Shown: positions 45,986 through 54,626, counted from the first letter of the stretch. The stretch is 64,000 nt of DNA from an uncultured Prevotella sp. (GCA_905234265.1 CAJOHJ010000009.1:1-64000), one strand, 5' to 3'. The notes: a model not told the origin generated them from the letters alone. Numbers and translations are program-made.

Positions 45986-46924
45986 CTATCCGTTGCTCAA
46001 CAAGAAGCGTTCGGCTTCTATTGCCGCCTGGCAGCCTGTCCCGGCAGCGCTGATGGCCTGTCGGTAGACAGGGTCGGCACAGTCGCCGGCAACGAACACG
46101 CCGGGCAGCACAGTGCGCGGAGTGCCGTCAATCTTCTTCAGATAGCCCACTTCGTCTGTGGGCAGCCACTGGCGGAACAAGTCGGTGTTCGGCTTGTGTC
46201 CTATTGCCAGGAAGAAACCGTCAATAGCAATGTCCACCGGCTGCTCGTCGGCCTCGCCCATGCGCTTAACCAGATGAGCGCCCTCCACGCCGTTGTCGCC
46301 ATAGAGGCCAAGGGTGTTATGCTCGAAGAGTATCTCTATGTTCTCCTTGTCCATCACGCGCTGCTGCATGACCTTCGAGGCACGCAGGAAAGGCTTGCGG
46401 ACAATCATGTAGACTTTCTTGCATATCTGGCTCAGATAGAGGGCATCCTCGCAGGCAGTGTCGCCGCCGCCAACGACGGCAACGGTCTTCTTGCGGTAGA
46501 AGAAACCGTCGCACGTGGCACATGCAGAGACTCCCTGGCCGTTGTATTTGCGCTCGTCGTCGAGTCCGAGGTATTTTGCCGAGGCTCCAGTGGCTATTAT
46601 CACCGTATCGGCAGAAATCTCCACGTCATTGTCGTCCCAGAGACGGTATGGACGCTGCGAAAAGTCAACCTTGACGATTTCTCCGTTGCGGATGTCGGCA
46701 CCGAAGCGCTCGGCCTGCTCGCGAAGGTCCATCATCATCTGGTTTCCGTCGACGCCCTGCGGATAGCCGGGGAAGTTTTCCACCTCAGTAGTCTGCGTAA
46801 GCTGGCCGCCGGGCTGCATGCCGCTGTATTCCACAGGCTGCAGGTTGGCACGTGAGGCATAGATGGCTGCGGTGTAACCCGCCGGGCCGCTGCCTATTAT
46901 CAGGCATTTTACGTGTTCACTCAT
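45986..46924 (-). CDS. trxB: Thioredoxin reductase
   Basis: NADPH-dependent flavoprotein that reduces thioredoxin. FAD motif GSGPAGYTAAIYA (residues 12-24), redox-active CATC (about residues 137-140), NADPH motif VGGGDTACEDA (about 153-163) and the C-terminal FAD segment VFVAGDCADP. 312 residues, the usual length. Glutathione peroxidase lies 15 bases upstream in the same direction, so the two probably form an oxidative-stress unit with Trx as the electron donor. Confidence 0.97.
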   Translation of the reverse strand: MSEHVKCLIIGSGPAGYTAAIYASRANLQPVEYSGMQPGGQLTQTTEVENFPGYPQGVDGNQMMMDLREQAERFGADIRNGEIVKVDFSQRPYRLWDDNDVEISADTVIIATGASAKYLGLDDERKYNGQGVSACATCDGFFYRKKTVAVVGGGDTACEDALYLSQICKKVYMIVRKPFLRASKVMQQRVMDKENIEILFEHNTLGLYGDNGVEGAHLVKRMGEADEQPVDIAIDGFFLAIGHKPNTDLFRQWLPTDEVGYLKKIDGTPRTVLPGVFVAGDCADPVYRQAISAAGTGCQAAIEAERFLLSNG

Positions 46925-46939
46925 AGTTATGCCGAGATA

Positions 46940-47491
46940 CTATTTCAGCAGCTCTTCTATCTGCTTTTCAATGTTTTCAATCTTCTCAGTAGGCTCAAAG
47001 CGTGCTACCACCTGGCCGCTCTTGTTGATGAGGAACTTGGTGAAGTTCCACTTGATGTCGGGTTTCTGCTTGTAGTCGGGATCGGCCTTGCCGAGCATCT
47101 CGTCAAGAATAGGCGTCAGATTGTGTTCAGGATCCCAGCCGGCAAAGCCCTTCTGCTCCTGCAGGAACTTGAACAGAGGGTCGGCATCGTCGCCATTCAC
47201 CTTCACCTTCTTGAAGCGTGGGAACTCCGTGCCGAAGTTCAGCTTGCAGAACTCGTGGATGGACTCGTCGGTGCCGGGAGCCTGCTGTCCGAACTGATTG
47301 CAGGGGAAGTCGAGGATTTCAAATCCCTGGCTGTGATATTTCTTGTAGAGAGCCTCCAGCTCGTCGTACTGCGGCGTAAAGCCACACTTCGTGGCAGTGT
47401 TTACTATCAGCAGGACCTCGTTGGAATACTCTTTCAGTGACACTTCTTTGCCTTTCCTGTCCTTGACAGAGAAATCATAAACCGTTTTCAT
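46940..47491 (-). CDS. Glutathione/thioredoxin peroxidase
   Basis: 183-residue peroxidase of the GPx fold. The catalytic Cys is in NTATKCGFTPQYDELE (residue 37), with Gln in FPCNQFGQQAPG and Trp in KWNFTKFLI completing the tetrad. Bacterial enzymes with this cysteine form generally use thioredoxin rather than glutathione, which agrees with the adjacent trxB. Confidence 0.94.
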   Translation of the reverse strand: MKTVYDFSVKDRKGKEVSLKEYSNEVLLIVNTATKCGFTPQYDELEALYKKYHSQGFEILDFPCNQFGQQAPGTDESIHEFCKLNFGTEFPRFKKVKVNGDDADPLFKFLQEQKGFAGWDPEHNLTPILDEMLGKADPDYKQKPDIKWNFTKFLINKSGQVVARFEPTEKIENIEKQIEELLK

Positions 47492-47562
47492 TGTGTGTAA
47501 TTTTGTTTATATTAGGGTTAATAAATATTCGCTAAATAAAAATATCTGTTCTGACCATCCCG

Positions 47563-48576
47563 TCACTTTGCCAGCTCCCAGTCAGAAAGCACAAGCTGCC
47601 GCTCCTGCTCCTCCTCGACAGCATCGGGAAGATTGCAGAAGAAGTCAATGCCCGTCAACTGCTCCAGACGGTCGACGGTGATGGCATAGTTGGCAAGATT
47701 GTCGCTCTTGCGGTCGGCATTCTGCTGCTCCACCCAGAATGCCATAGCCTTCAGGGTTGTACCCTTCTTGCTGAATACAGCCATATAGAAATACTTGGGT
47801 ACGGGGATGTGGTCGCTGTTGACGCGCGTCGACTGGTGACTGCCTTGGCAGACCCATTCCAGAATGTCCTTGTCGGCGTCGATGGTGCCTCCCTTGCAGA
47901 CCCACAGCGTGTCGCTCTTCAAAGCCCACTGGCGGACGCGCGTCTCCATAGACTCCCAAATGCCGGCATTGAACTTGTTGTACTGCGGCTGCATGTTGGT
48001 GATGAAGAATGTCTGGTAGTTAGAGGCCGACGACTTCTGGCGGTCTGCCGAGGGGCAGATGTGTCCGTGGTCGTAGCCAGAATATTTGTAGGGGTCTTTC
48101 ACCATCTGGTATTCCGGTTCCAGGTCCTGGTCGTTAGGATACTGGCAGTCGGGAGTCAGCAGTCCGGTGTTGTCGGCATTATAGCGGCTGACACCAGCTG
48201 TATTGGTGCTGACAATGCTTGGCGTAAGATAATAGCAGCTCCAGCGCTGGGCATTCTTAGATGTGTCCCACTCTACGCTGTAGTTGACTTCCTCCTTGCC
48301 AGTGCTGCCAATGACGACGGCACGGTGGACAATCACCTTACTGCTGCCGCCCTTCAGCTTGGGAAACTCATAGCGCGTCAACGCCTCTGTGGGGACGGCA
48401 AAGCCGGCATCTGGCGTTTCTTCGTTGCCGGGCGTAGTGGTATTGCCGTTGTTGTTAGGGCCACTTGTATCAATGGGCGGGGTCGGTTTGGCGCCGATGA
48501 CTACCGGCTCGTCGTCGCCTCCACAGGCAGCAAGGGCTGCACTCATGGCGAGAAGCAGGAGAATAGTTTTTTTCAT
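47563..48576 (-). CDS. DNA/RNA non-specific endonuclease, lipoprotein
   Basis: 337 residues. A lipobox (AALAACGG, Cys18) marks a lipoprotein, followed by a Pro/Asn/Gly-rich linker (residues 25-60) and a beta-beta-alpha-metal nuclease domain. The catalytic motif reads YDHGHICPSADR, a DHGH form of the common DRGH, and the metal Asn is in FFITNMQPQYNKFNAGIW. Likely on the outer membrane or periplasmic face, digesting extracellular nucleic acid for nutrition. No immunity gene is adjacent. Confidence 0.9.
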   Translation of the reverse strand: MKKTILLLLAMSAALAACGGDDEPVVIGAKPTPPIDTSGPNNNGNTTTPGNEETPDAGFAVPTEALTRYEFPKLKGGSSKVIVHRAVVIGSTGKEEVNYSVEWDTSKNAQRWSCYYLTPSIVSTNTAGVSRYNADNTGLLTPDCQYPNDQDLEPEYQMVKDPYKYSGYDHGHICPSADRQKSSASNYQTFFITNMQPQYNKFNAGIWESMETRVRQWALKSDTLWVCKGGTIDADKDILEWVCQGSHQSTRVNSDHIPVPKYFYMAVFSKKGTTLKAMAFWVEQQNADRKSDNLANYAITVDRLEQLTGIDFFCNLPDAVEEEQERQLVLSDWELAK

Positions 48577-48693
48577 GGAAAGTAGCGTGGATTTGCTTTT
48601 AGCATGAAAGTGCGCCTATGGGCATATGCAACTACCCAAAGACGCACTTTCCGTATGTTCAAATGTTCACTTACGCGGGGAACTCCGCCTGAC

Positions 48694-48948
48694 TTACTTC
48701 TTCGAAGCCTTACCGTAGCGGCTCATGAACTTGTCAACACGGCCAGCGGTATCCACGAGCTTGCTCTTGCCAGTATAGAACGGGTGAGAAGTGCTCGAGA
48801 TTTCTATTTTTACCACGGGGTAAGTCTCGCCTTCGAATTCTACGGTGTCGTTGGTCTTTGCAGTAGAACGCGAAAGGAACATATCGCCGTTGGACATGTC
48901 CTTAAACACGACGGGGCGATAGTTGTCTGGATGAATTCCTTGTTTCAT
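48694..48948 (-). CDS. rpmE2: Ribosomal protein L31 type B
   Basis: 84 residues, [21 protein letters not shown], with [24 protein letters not shown]. It has no cysteine, which marks the zinc-free B type. A promoter core TACTTTTG lies at 49018-49025 on the minus strand. Monocistronic. Confidence 0.97.
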   Translation of the reverse strand: MKQGIHPDNYRPVVFKDMSNGDMFLSRSTAKTNDTVEFEGETYPVVKIEISSTSHPFYTGKSKLVDTAGRVDKFMSRYGKASKK

Positions 48949-49017
48949 TGCTTTTTTCTAATGTTTGTTTTATGTATTCTTTCATTGCGCCGGAAATAAC
49001 AGCGCGTAATTCGTGTG

Positions 49018-49025
49018 CAAAAGTA
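49018..49025 (-). promoter_or_regulatory. Promoter of rpmE2
   Basis: Minus-strand TACTTTTG, about 70 bases before the ATG at 48948. Confidence 0.65.
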
Positions 49026-49146
49026 CAAAAAAGCATATAATCCTGCAAATAATTTTCCCTTTTTCTGAAAAATTTTTCGGCAAAGCACTAAAGATTTTTC
49101 AGCAATGCGCTAAAAGACAGAGACAGGAAAATTCCGTTGCCGCTCT

Positions 49147-49449
49147 TTATGTGTCGAGTCTCTTTAATTCTTTCTCCACTTTTTTAGTGTAGGCCTGGCC
49201 TCTCGATACGAGATATCTAAAGTATACCGTGTCATCAACAATCTCAACATGGAAGGTGAAAAATGCACGGTAACCGCCGATACGGACACGGTAAACAGAA
49301 TGATAACCGACAAGTCGTGTGCAGTCGGTGATATCCTCTATTCCCTGAGCGGCCTTGACTTCCTTGATAACATCAAGGCCGCTGTCAAGCTGTTTGCCTG
49401 ACAGCTTGTCAACGGCCTTTTCAAAGCTCTTTGAATACTTGACCTTCAT
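49147..49449 (-). CDS. Toxin, RelE/ParE superfamily
   Basis: 100 residues starting MKVKYSKSFEKAVDKLSG, with the fold's central segments TRLVGYHSVYRVRIGGYRAFFTF and the Lys-rich C-terminus KKVEKELKRL. The pattern of a basic N-terminal helix pair then a four-strand sheet is that of RelE/ParE toxins that cut ribosome-bound mRNA or poison gyrase; which of the two is not clear. It overlaps the antitoxin gene by 4 bases. Confidence 0.85.
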   Translation of the reverse strand: MKVKYSKSFEKAVDKLSGKQLDSGLDVIKEVKAAQGIEDITDCTRLVGYHSVYRVRIGGYRAFFTFHVEIVDDTVYFRYLVSRGQAYTKKVEKELKRLDT

Positions 49450-49715
49450 AGACCATATTTCTTTTCAAAGGCTTCCTGTTCCTCGTCGCTGAGCATTTCC
49501 ATTCCGTCTGGATCCGTCTGCTGCAGGTATCTGTAAACAGCTGCATCATCGTATGACTCTACCAGCTCGTCAAGGCTGCTCTCAATGAAGCGTTTTAGGT
49601 TCGTACCACGACTGGCTGCTATAACAGACAGGCCACGAAACGTGTCAGACTTAATATCGATGACCTTCCTGTGCAAGGCAGGCTTGGAGTTTGCATTTCT
49701 TACTGTTGCTTCCAT
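49446..49715 (-). CDS. Antitoxin of the RelE/ParE-type toxin
   Basis: 89 residues starting MEATVRNANSKPALHRKVID at 49715; the frame extends upstream but crosses the promoter. A short N-terminal strand region is followed by helices with SVIAASRGTNLKRFIESSLDELVE, a ribbon-helix-helix-like pattern, and an acidic C-terminus (LSDEEQEAFEKKYGL) likely to bind the toxin. The promoter is TATGTTTG (49734-49741) with TTTG 20 bases upstream (49762-49765). Confidence 0.83.
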   Translation of the reverse strand: MEATVRNANSKPALHRKVIDIKSDTFRGLSVIAASRGTNLKRFIESSLDELVESYDDAAVYRYLQQTDPDGMEMLSDEEQEAFEKKYGL

Positions 49716-49733
49716 AATATCTGAATTTTGGAG

Positions 49734-49765
49734 CAAACATACAAAATATATATGATATATACAAA
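49734..49765 (-). promoter_or_regulatory. Promoter of the toxin-antitoxin pair
   Basis: Minus-strand TATGTTTG (49734-49741) with TTTG (49762-49765), spacing 20. TATATATGATATATA (49747-49761) in the spacer is nearly palindromic and a likely operator for the antitoxin. Confidence 0.7.
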
Positions 49766-49805
49766 TTTTGCTGCAAATTATTTTCAAGAATGAAAACTGA
49801 ACATA

Positions 49806-49919
49806 AAAAAGTGGCGACCCAATCCTCACGGACCATGTCGCCACAAATAAAAATTAATTCTTCAGCAATCTCATAGTCCTCACGGACGCCCGAAAGCTGC
49901 CTTAAAACAAAAAATGAAA
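49806..49919 (-). terminator. Module B 3' RNA element: two GUGA-loop hairpins plus terminator
   Basis: Minus strand: the 19-base segment shared with module A (49901-49919), GTCC-GTGA-GGAC (49876-49887), then the long hairpin 49812-49845 with outer arms GTGGCGAC/GTCGCCAC enclosing another TCC-GTGA-GGA, then a T-run (49806-49811). Compared with module A the outer stem has a compensating G-C to A-T change while the GUGA hairpins are invariant. Confidence 0.75.
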
Positions 49920-49932
49920 ATATTTTTCTATT

Positions 49933-49950
49933 GAAGCCGATATTCGGCTG
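49933..49950. terminator. Hairpin after peptide B, U-run on plus strand
   Basis: GCCGA (49937-49941) pairs with TCGGC (49945-49949) and the plus strand continues TGCTTTTTT. It is the positional counterpart of the hairpin at 13205-13236. Confidence 0.55.
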
Positions 49951-49964
49951 CTTTTTTCATTCTT

Positions 49965-50126
49965 TTAATCTTCCCAGATGTCGAACACCGGAGCCAGTGC
50001 CTTGTCGCCACTGGTGCCTTCTGTGTCGAGTCCTTCAACAAATCCCTCTGGTGCAGATGCGGCCAGCATCTGTGCCGTCTTTATCTCTACTGTCTCCATT
50101 GCAGGAGTGATATATGTCTTTTTCAT
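49965..50126 (-). CDS. Module B short peptide, 53 aa
   Basis: Runs from ATG at 50126 to TAA at 49965. It begins MKKTYITPAMETVEIKTAQM, continues LAASAPEGFVEG and ends ALAPVFDIWED. It matches the module A peptide at MKK.Y..P.M..V.IK...M.A.S and ALAP.F, with a 10-residue longer middle. The N-terminal half is amphipathic and near neutral to basic, the C-terminal half acidic and Gly-rich. It starts 30 bases after the secreted protein's stop in an operon. No known function; conservation across two modules supports that it is translated. Confidence 0.75.
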   Translation of the reverse strand: MKKTYITPAMETVEIKTAQMLAASAPEGFVEGLDTEGTSGDKALAPVFDIWED

Positions 50127-50156
50127 ATTCAATTCTTATTTTTTATTTCTTATTTT

Positions 50157-52148
50157 TTATTTTAATACGACTTTCTTGCCACCTACGATGTACAGCCCCT
50201 TCGTCGGCTGAGCAATGCGCTGTCCGTTAAGGTTATATACAGCGTTGCCTGCAACAGGCTGCAAGCTCTTAACAGTCTCAATGCCAGTAGAGCTATTGCC
50301 GAACACGATGCTAAGCACGGGAGCGCCGGCACCCTTCGCAATCTTCAAGAAAGCCTTGCCGGCAGCAATAGTGCCTGAAGCGAGCTTGCGGAACTGAGCG
50401 TTCTCGCCATTCAAGGCCAGCATGTAGTAGTCGTATTCCTCGTCAATACCCTGAGCCTCAGTTGCAGAACCCTGCAAGTCGCCGCCGTCAGCAGCAGACG
50501 ATGCGATTACAGGCACATTGTACGTGTCTTCTTCGCCTTTCAGCACAACGCCGCTGTTTGCCGGCACTTCAGTAGTCTCAGTCAGCGTCACCACTCCGTC
50601 AGCCACGGTTGCAGTGTATGCCGTCAGCTCGCTGCTCAGCGAAGAGAAGTCAAGGGCATACGGAGTGTACAGCGTAGCCCAGCCTGCAGAGGTGATTTCT
50701 ACTGGATATGTGGCATCGCCAGTGCGAGTAAGAATCACGTAGTCAATACCATAGTTAGAATTGCTGCCAGTTGCAGCTATCTGGAAGCCCGACCCCTCGG
50801 GAATTATAACATCCGTAACCTCATAGGTACCACTTGCTGCTGTCAAAGCTGCAGCTTCAATAAGTTTAGTAGAACCATCAGAAGCGCGAACCGACAAATT
50901 AAGAGTACTTCCAGAGCTATTAGCAATACGCTCGTACGGGAAAGTAATTGTGTAAACACCGCCTTCTGCCATACCGTCTGTATACCATACGCCTGTGCCG
51001 CCAGAGCGACCAGTCAAGCCACCTGAATATGCTACTCCAGACTTTGTGCCGACAGCAGCATAGCCATTCATACTTTCACCTTCAACAAAGTAGGTGATGT
51101 CCGCACTTGAATAATTTACGACTTTGTCAACAGCACCAGATATACTTATTCCGAAAGAGGCTTCGTCGCAAACGTACCAAGAGCCTGCATTATTTACATA
51201 TTTCGGCCAATATGCATTAACTGCATCTTCTCCTTCGACATAAGTTCCTGAGGCTATTACAGTATTGAAGTTGTCCTTCACGCTGTAAGCATATTCATTA
51301 GCTTTACGCAAGTCTACGTTTAGAACGTTTGAACCATCAGCAGAAATTGTCAAAGATGTAGTAGCAGCATCTGCAGCAAAATACTTCTGACCGGCCACGG
51401 TTAAAGGAAGCTCTGCATTAATGGTAGCTCCAACGGCTGACGAACCAGATACGTTCTTAACCACATCATCACCAAACTTATAGTTTATTTCGTAATCTTT
51501 TATCGTCACCTCCTGCTCACATTCTGAAACCACGAGAGTCTTAATGAATGAAGGAACGATCCAGCTTACACTACCGCCACGGGTAAATCCAAAAGAAATC
51601 TTATTGAAATCACCTTCTAACACACCACTTACATATGAAGAATAGTCGTTACCATCGAATGTAAAACTTTCTACGGTTTTGGTTGCAGTGTTGAATATAA
51701 TTGAGATGTGCTTGACATAATTTGAGTTGCCCCCCGTGAATGGGTTACTATCTTCCCTTGACGATACTCCCGTCTTTGAAACAAAAAGTTGATAATAATT
51801 TCCCCAGCTTAAGCGTACCTTATCGCCAAACTGAATCCATGTAAAATTAGCATTGTTTCCTACTGAAGAACCGAAATACCAATCTAATTCATACTTAATC
51901 TTAGCATTTGCATGTACAGTAAAAGTATTCGTAGCAGTAAACGTTGTGTTGCCGTTTACTCCCAACCCATCAGTTGCACTAACAGATGTTCCCCATGCTG
52001 TAGCATCATTACCATCACCTTCCGAAGTCCAGTCAGAAACTGTGGCACGTGAATACACCGATGCGTAATCATCTGCCCATGCACTTGCTCCCATGCCCAG
52101 TCCCACTGCCACGAGGAGCGTTTTTGTAAGTAATTGTTTTAATTTCAT
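50157..52148 (-). CDS. Module B secreted multidomain protein, 663 aa
   Basis: Signal peptide (KTLLVAVGLGMGASAWA, nearly the same as in module A), then VSDWT-containing beta domain, a second domain with FNTVIASGTYVEG (around residues 290-330) and a carbohydrate-binding-like region with GYAAVGTKSGVAYSGGLTGR (about 365-385) of CBM6/jelly-roll look, then the C-terminal 150 residues shared with module A, ending NLNGQRIAQPTKGLYIVGGKK. No catalytic motif is recognised. The N- and C-terminal parts align with the module A protein and the middle does not, as if the binding domains were exchanged within a fixed frame. Confidence 0.8.
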   Translation of the reverse strand: MKLKQLLTKTLLVAVGLGMGASAWADDYASVYSRATVSDWTSEGDGNDATAWGTSVSATDGLGVNGNTTFTATNTFTVHANAKIKYELDWYFGSSVGNNANFTWIQFGDKVRLSWGNYYQLFVSKTGVSSREDSNPFTGGNSNYVKHISIIFNTATKTVESFTFDGNDYSSYVSGVLEGDFNKISFGFTRGGSVSWIVPSFIKTLVVSECEQEVTIKDYEINYKFGDDVVKNVSGSSAVGATINAELPLTVAGQKYFAADAATTSLTISADGSNVLNVDLRKANEYAYSVKDNFNTVIASGTYVEGEDAVNAYWPKYVNNAGSWYVCDEASFGISISGAVDKVVNYSSADITYFVEGESMNGYAAVGTKSGVAYSGGLTGRSGGTGVWYTDGMAEGGVYTITFPYERIANSSGSTLNLSVRASDGSTKLIEAAALTAASGTYEVTDVIIPEGSGFQIAATGSNSNYGIDYVILTRTGDATYPVEITSAGWATLYTPYALDFSSLSSELTAYTATVADGVVTLTETTEVPANSGVVLKGEEDTYNVPVIASSAADGGDLQGSATEAQGIDEEYDYYMLALNGENAQFRKLASGTIAAGKAFLKIAKGAGAPVLSIVFGNSSTGIETVKSLQPVAGNAVYNLNGQRIAQPTKGLYIVGGKKVVLK

Positions 52149-52224
52149 TTTTGTAAGTTTTAGTTAATAATGATATTATAAAAATATGTGTAGTTCCGTC
52201 ACGGATAGGTATAAACACAAAAAT

Positions 52225-52421
52225 GCGCAGACATTGTCTACGCATCACCGAGGCTCACCACAAGCCCAACTAAGTCATAGAAACGTCTGCGCAATGCGCA
52301 TACGCTCTTTACTTAGTTTTTAAGGGCTCAAAATCGTCGAGGTGGTGATTTCGGTGATGTTAGAGCCATGCATCGTAAAGATGCACGGTGCAAAAGTAAG
52401 AATTAATCGCGAAACGCCAAA
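52225..52421 (-). promoter_or_regulatory. Module B structured leader RNA and promoter
   Basis: Minus strand. Promoter TACTTTTG (52391-52398) with TTTG 19 bases upstream (52418-52421). Helices: 52351-52358/52244-52251 (ATCACCGA with TCGGTGAT, 8 bp), 52342-52347/52256-52261 (CACCAC with GTGGTG, 6 bp), 52311-52318/52268-52275 (AACTAAGT with ACTTAGTT, 8 bp), a local hairpin around TGCGC-ATT-GCGCA, and GCGCAGAC (52285-52292) able to pair with GTCTGCGC (52225-52232), followed by A and TTTTT. Order and spacing are those of module A although the helix sequences differ. After the U-run both share GTG-Y-TTATAC. Confidence 0.72.
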
Positions 52422-52488
52422 AATTTTCAACGTTTTTTTTGCCTGCACGGCTTTTTCGCGAACCTTTTCTAATGAATGGAAAAATTAT

Positions 52489-52551
52489 CTCTATGAGTTA
52501 CGAAATTATCTCTGTGAGATAAAAAATTATCTCTGCATGTTACGAAATTAT
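52489..52551. repeat. Three 21-bp tandem repeats before module B
   Basis: Units 52489-52509, 52510-52530 and 52531-52551, same family as at 28205-28288. The last merges into a perfect 13-bp inverted repeat (52542-52570, arms ACGAAATTATCTT/AAGATAATTTCGT, loop ACG) that has no U-run. Confidence 0.92.
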
Positions 52552-52614
52552 CTTACGAAGATAATTTCGTATCGCTGCATGATACGATTGCAACGCCACT
52601 GCGCGACTTTGACT

Positions 52615-53376
52615 CTACTGGTCTGGATTTTCCACAAAGCCTTGGTATTGGGGTTCAAGGGCTGACATAACGCTGTCGTAGGCCTGGTGCATGGTGGCTT
52701 GTATGTTCTGGCTGCCCTGCCCTATCGGATAGACGGGCTGATGGATGGTGAGCCGCAGGGGATGCCACGTGGCAAAGTGCCAGTCGCGCATGCGGGGCAT
52801 GACGTCGAACGAGCCGTTGATGGTTAGCGGCACTACGGGCAGCTGCAGCTCGTCGGCCAGCGCAAAGGCTCCCTTGCGGAAGTGGGCCATGTGGCCGGTG
52901 AACGTGCGCGCACCCTCCGGGAACACCACTACCGAGCAGTTGCCGTTCTTCAGAATGTCGCGTGCTGTGTCGTAGGTCTTGCGTATCTTGCTGGGGCCGC
53001 GCTTGTCGACGAATATCTGGTGCGACTTGCGGCAGGCATAGCCCACGAAGGGAATCTTCTGCAGCTGGTGCTTCATCATCCACTTGAAGTTGCGCCCCAG
53101 ATAGCCGTAGACGAGAAAGATGTCGAAAGCGCCCTGATGGTTGGCCACAAAGACGTAGCTCTGGTTTGGCTCCAGATGCTCGCGGCCGTCGACGGTTACC
53201 GGCAGCAGGAAGGCGCGTGTGATGACCTTTGCCCACCAGCGGCCGGGCATGTAGCCCCAGAAATGGCCGTTGCCGATGCTGCAGCCCACGCCCACCATGA
53301 AGGCCGTCAGAATGGTCATCAACACGGTGACTGGCACTGCAACCAGAATCTGATAAATGCGATAAAGGTATTTCAT
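52615..53376 (-). CDS. plsC: 1-acyl-sn-glycerol-3-phosphate acyltransferase (PlsC type)
   Basis: Adds the second acyl chain to make phosphatidic acid. N-terminal membrane helix (about 8-32), HX4D motif NHQGAFD (about residues 78-84), FPEGAR motif (FPEGARTFTG, about 152-161) and the VPLTING segment. 253 residues. The start lies 3 bases after the stop of the phosphoesterase gene upstream, so the two are co-transcribed. Confidence 0.94.
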   Translation of the reverse strand: MKYLYRIYQILVAVPVTVLMTILTAFMVGVGCSIGNGHFWGYMPGRWWAKVITRAFLLPVTVDGREHLEPNQSYVFVANHQGAFDIFLVYGYLGRNFKWMMKHQLQKIPFVGYACRKSHQIFVDKRGPSKIRKTYDTARDILKNGNCSVVVFPEGARTFTGHMAHFRKGAFALADELQLPVVPLTINGSFDVMPRMRDWHFATWHPLRLTIHQPVYPIGQGSQNIQATMHQAYDSVMSALEPQYQGFVENPDQ

Positions 53377-53379
53377 AGG

Positions 53380-54375
53380 CTATTCTGCTTTCCTTAGAGT
53401 TATTACGACGATTTCCCTTGGCATGCCCAGCCGCCACGGCACGAGTGAGCCGACTCCTGTGGAGACGTTTATGGCGCGCTGGCCTTCCCACGTCATGCCG
53501 CCCCACTCGCGGTAGAGCAGCGATGCCGGCGACCAGCCAAGGATGCCGAGCTGGGCGCCGTGGGTGTGGCCGCTGAGCGTCAGCTGTGCATCACACTCCG
53601 GCAGAATCTTCTCGCGCCAGGCTGTAGGGTCGTGCTGAAGAATTATTGTTAATGGGTGATGGGTGTTGGGTGATGGGTGTTGGGTGTTGGGTGTTGGGTG
53701 ATGGCCGAGAGTCTTGGCGACGTCGCCTTTTTTGGGCATGCGCCTGGCCTTGCCCCAGTTTTCCATGCCGCCGATGATGATGGAGTCGCCGCCGCGGCGG
53801 ATGACGCGATGCTCGTTGAGCAGCAGGTCGAAGCCCATCCGCCGTATGGCGTCCGCCGTCCGCCGGCAGTTGCGCTCTTTCTGCAGGGAGTCGCAGTCCT
53901 GATAGACGGCATAGTCGTGGTTGCCCAGCACGGCCATCACTCCGTCGCGGGCCTTCAGCCTGCGCATGACGGGAATATGCTCGTCGAGTTCGCCGGGCCA
54001 GATGTTCTGCATGTCGCCGGTGAATACTATCAGGTCTGGCTGCTGGCTGTTGATGTCGTCAACGGCAAACCGCAGCAGGCTCTCGCGCCAGCCGCTTAAT
54101 GTACCCACGTGGGCGTCGGAGAACTGCACTATGCGATAGCCGTCGAAGGCCTCTGGCACATCGCTGCTGACGAATTCTTCGTGGCGCACGACAGAATCAC
54201 TGAAGCCCGTGAAGAATCCCATTAAAACCATGCCCTCCAATATTACGGCAATAGCCATGCCCACTTTGCGGCCGTAGCGGCGCGGCAAGAGCCTGGCGCA
54301 GAGCAGGTAGACTGCCGCCGGCACCACAACTATTGTCATCAGCATGAAGAAGGGAATTGCAAAACGGGCTATCAT
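53380..54375 (-). CDS. Calcineurin-like metallophosphoesterase, membrane-anchored
   Basis: 331 residues with two N-terminal transmembrane helices (about 6-28 and 38-58) and a YkuE/LpxH-like phosphoesterase domain. Metal motifs: FSDAHVG (about 90-96), FTGDMQN, LGNHDYAV, LQHDPTAW and SGHTHGAQLG. Residues 225-241 are a heptapeptide-repeat insertion of HPTPNTQ type just before the HDP motif, encoded by seven CAWCACC heptamers (53655-53703). The substrate may be a lipid head group or UDP-diacylglucosamine; the neighbouring PlsC makes a lipid link plausible. Confidence 0.88.
   Translation of the reverse strand: MIARFAIPFFMLMTIVVVPAAVYLLCARLLPRRYGRKVGMAIAVILEGMVLMGFFTGFSDSVVRHEEFVSSDVPEAFDGYRIVQFSDAHVGTLSGWRESLLRFAVDDINSQQPDLIVFTGDMQNIWPGELDEHIPVMRRLKARDGVMAVLGNHDYAVYQDCDSLQKERNCRRTADAIRRMGFDLLLNEHRVIRRGGDSIIIGGMENWGKARRMPKKGDVAKTLGHHPTPNTQHPSPNTHHPLTIILQHDPTAWREKILPECDAQLTLSGHTHGAQLGILGWSPASLLYREWGGMTWEGQRAINVSTGVGSLVPWRLGMPREIVVITLRKAE
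53655..53703 (-). repeat. CAACACC/CATCACC heptanucleotide tract inside the phosphoesterase gene
   Basis: Seven exact 7-bp units on the coding strand (CATCACC or CAACACC). It is the same unit, same strand sense and same peptide as in the GH2 gene and dnaX. Confidence 0.95.
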
Positions 54376-54626
54376 GATGTGAACAACAAATTATACATTC
54401 AAGTTTCGCATGTTCATTTACTATTTGACTATTTACTATTTACGATTTATTTACTATTGGATTATTGAACTATTTGAGGCGGCTGGCTGACTTTCGTAAA
54501 TAACCAAATCGCTAAATCGTAAATAAATAGTACATCGTAAATCGTTAAATCGTAAATGCATAGAGACTTCAGAAAGTTATATTATATATAATAATGTGTG
54601 GGCATGAGATACAGGAAGCCGCCAGT
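54376..54626. repeat. AT-rich low-complexity spacer with inverted repeats
   Basis: 54420-54550 consists of TTTACTATTTACGATT-type runs on one side of GGCGGCTGGCTGAC and AAATCGTAAATAAATAG-type runs on the other, partly complementary. No gene or ORF is supported between the phosphoesterase and pyrC. Confidence 0.65.
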
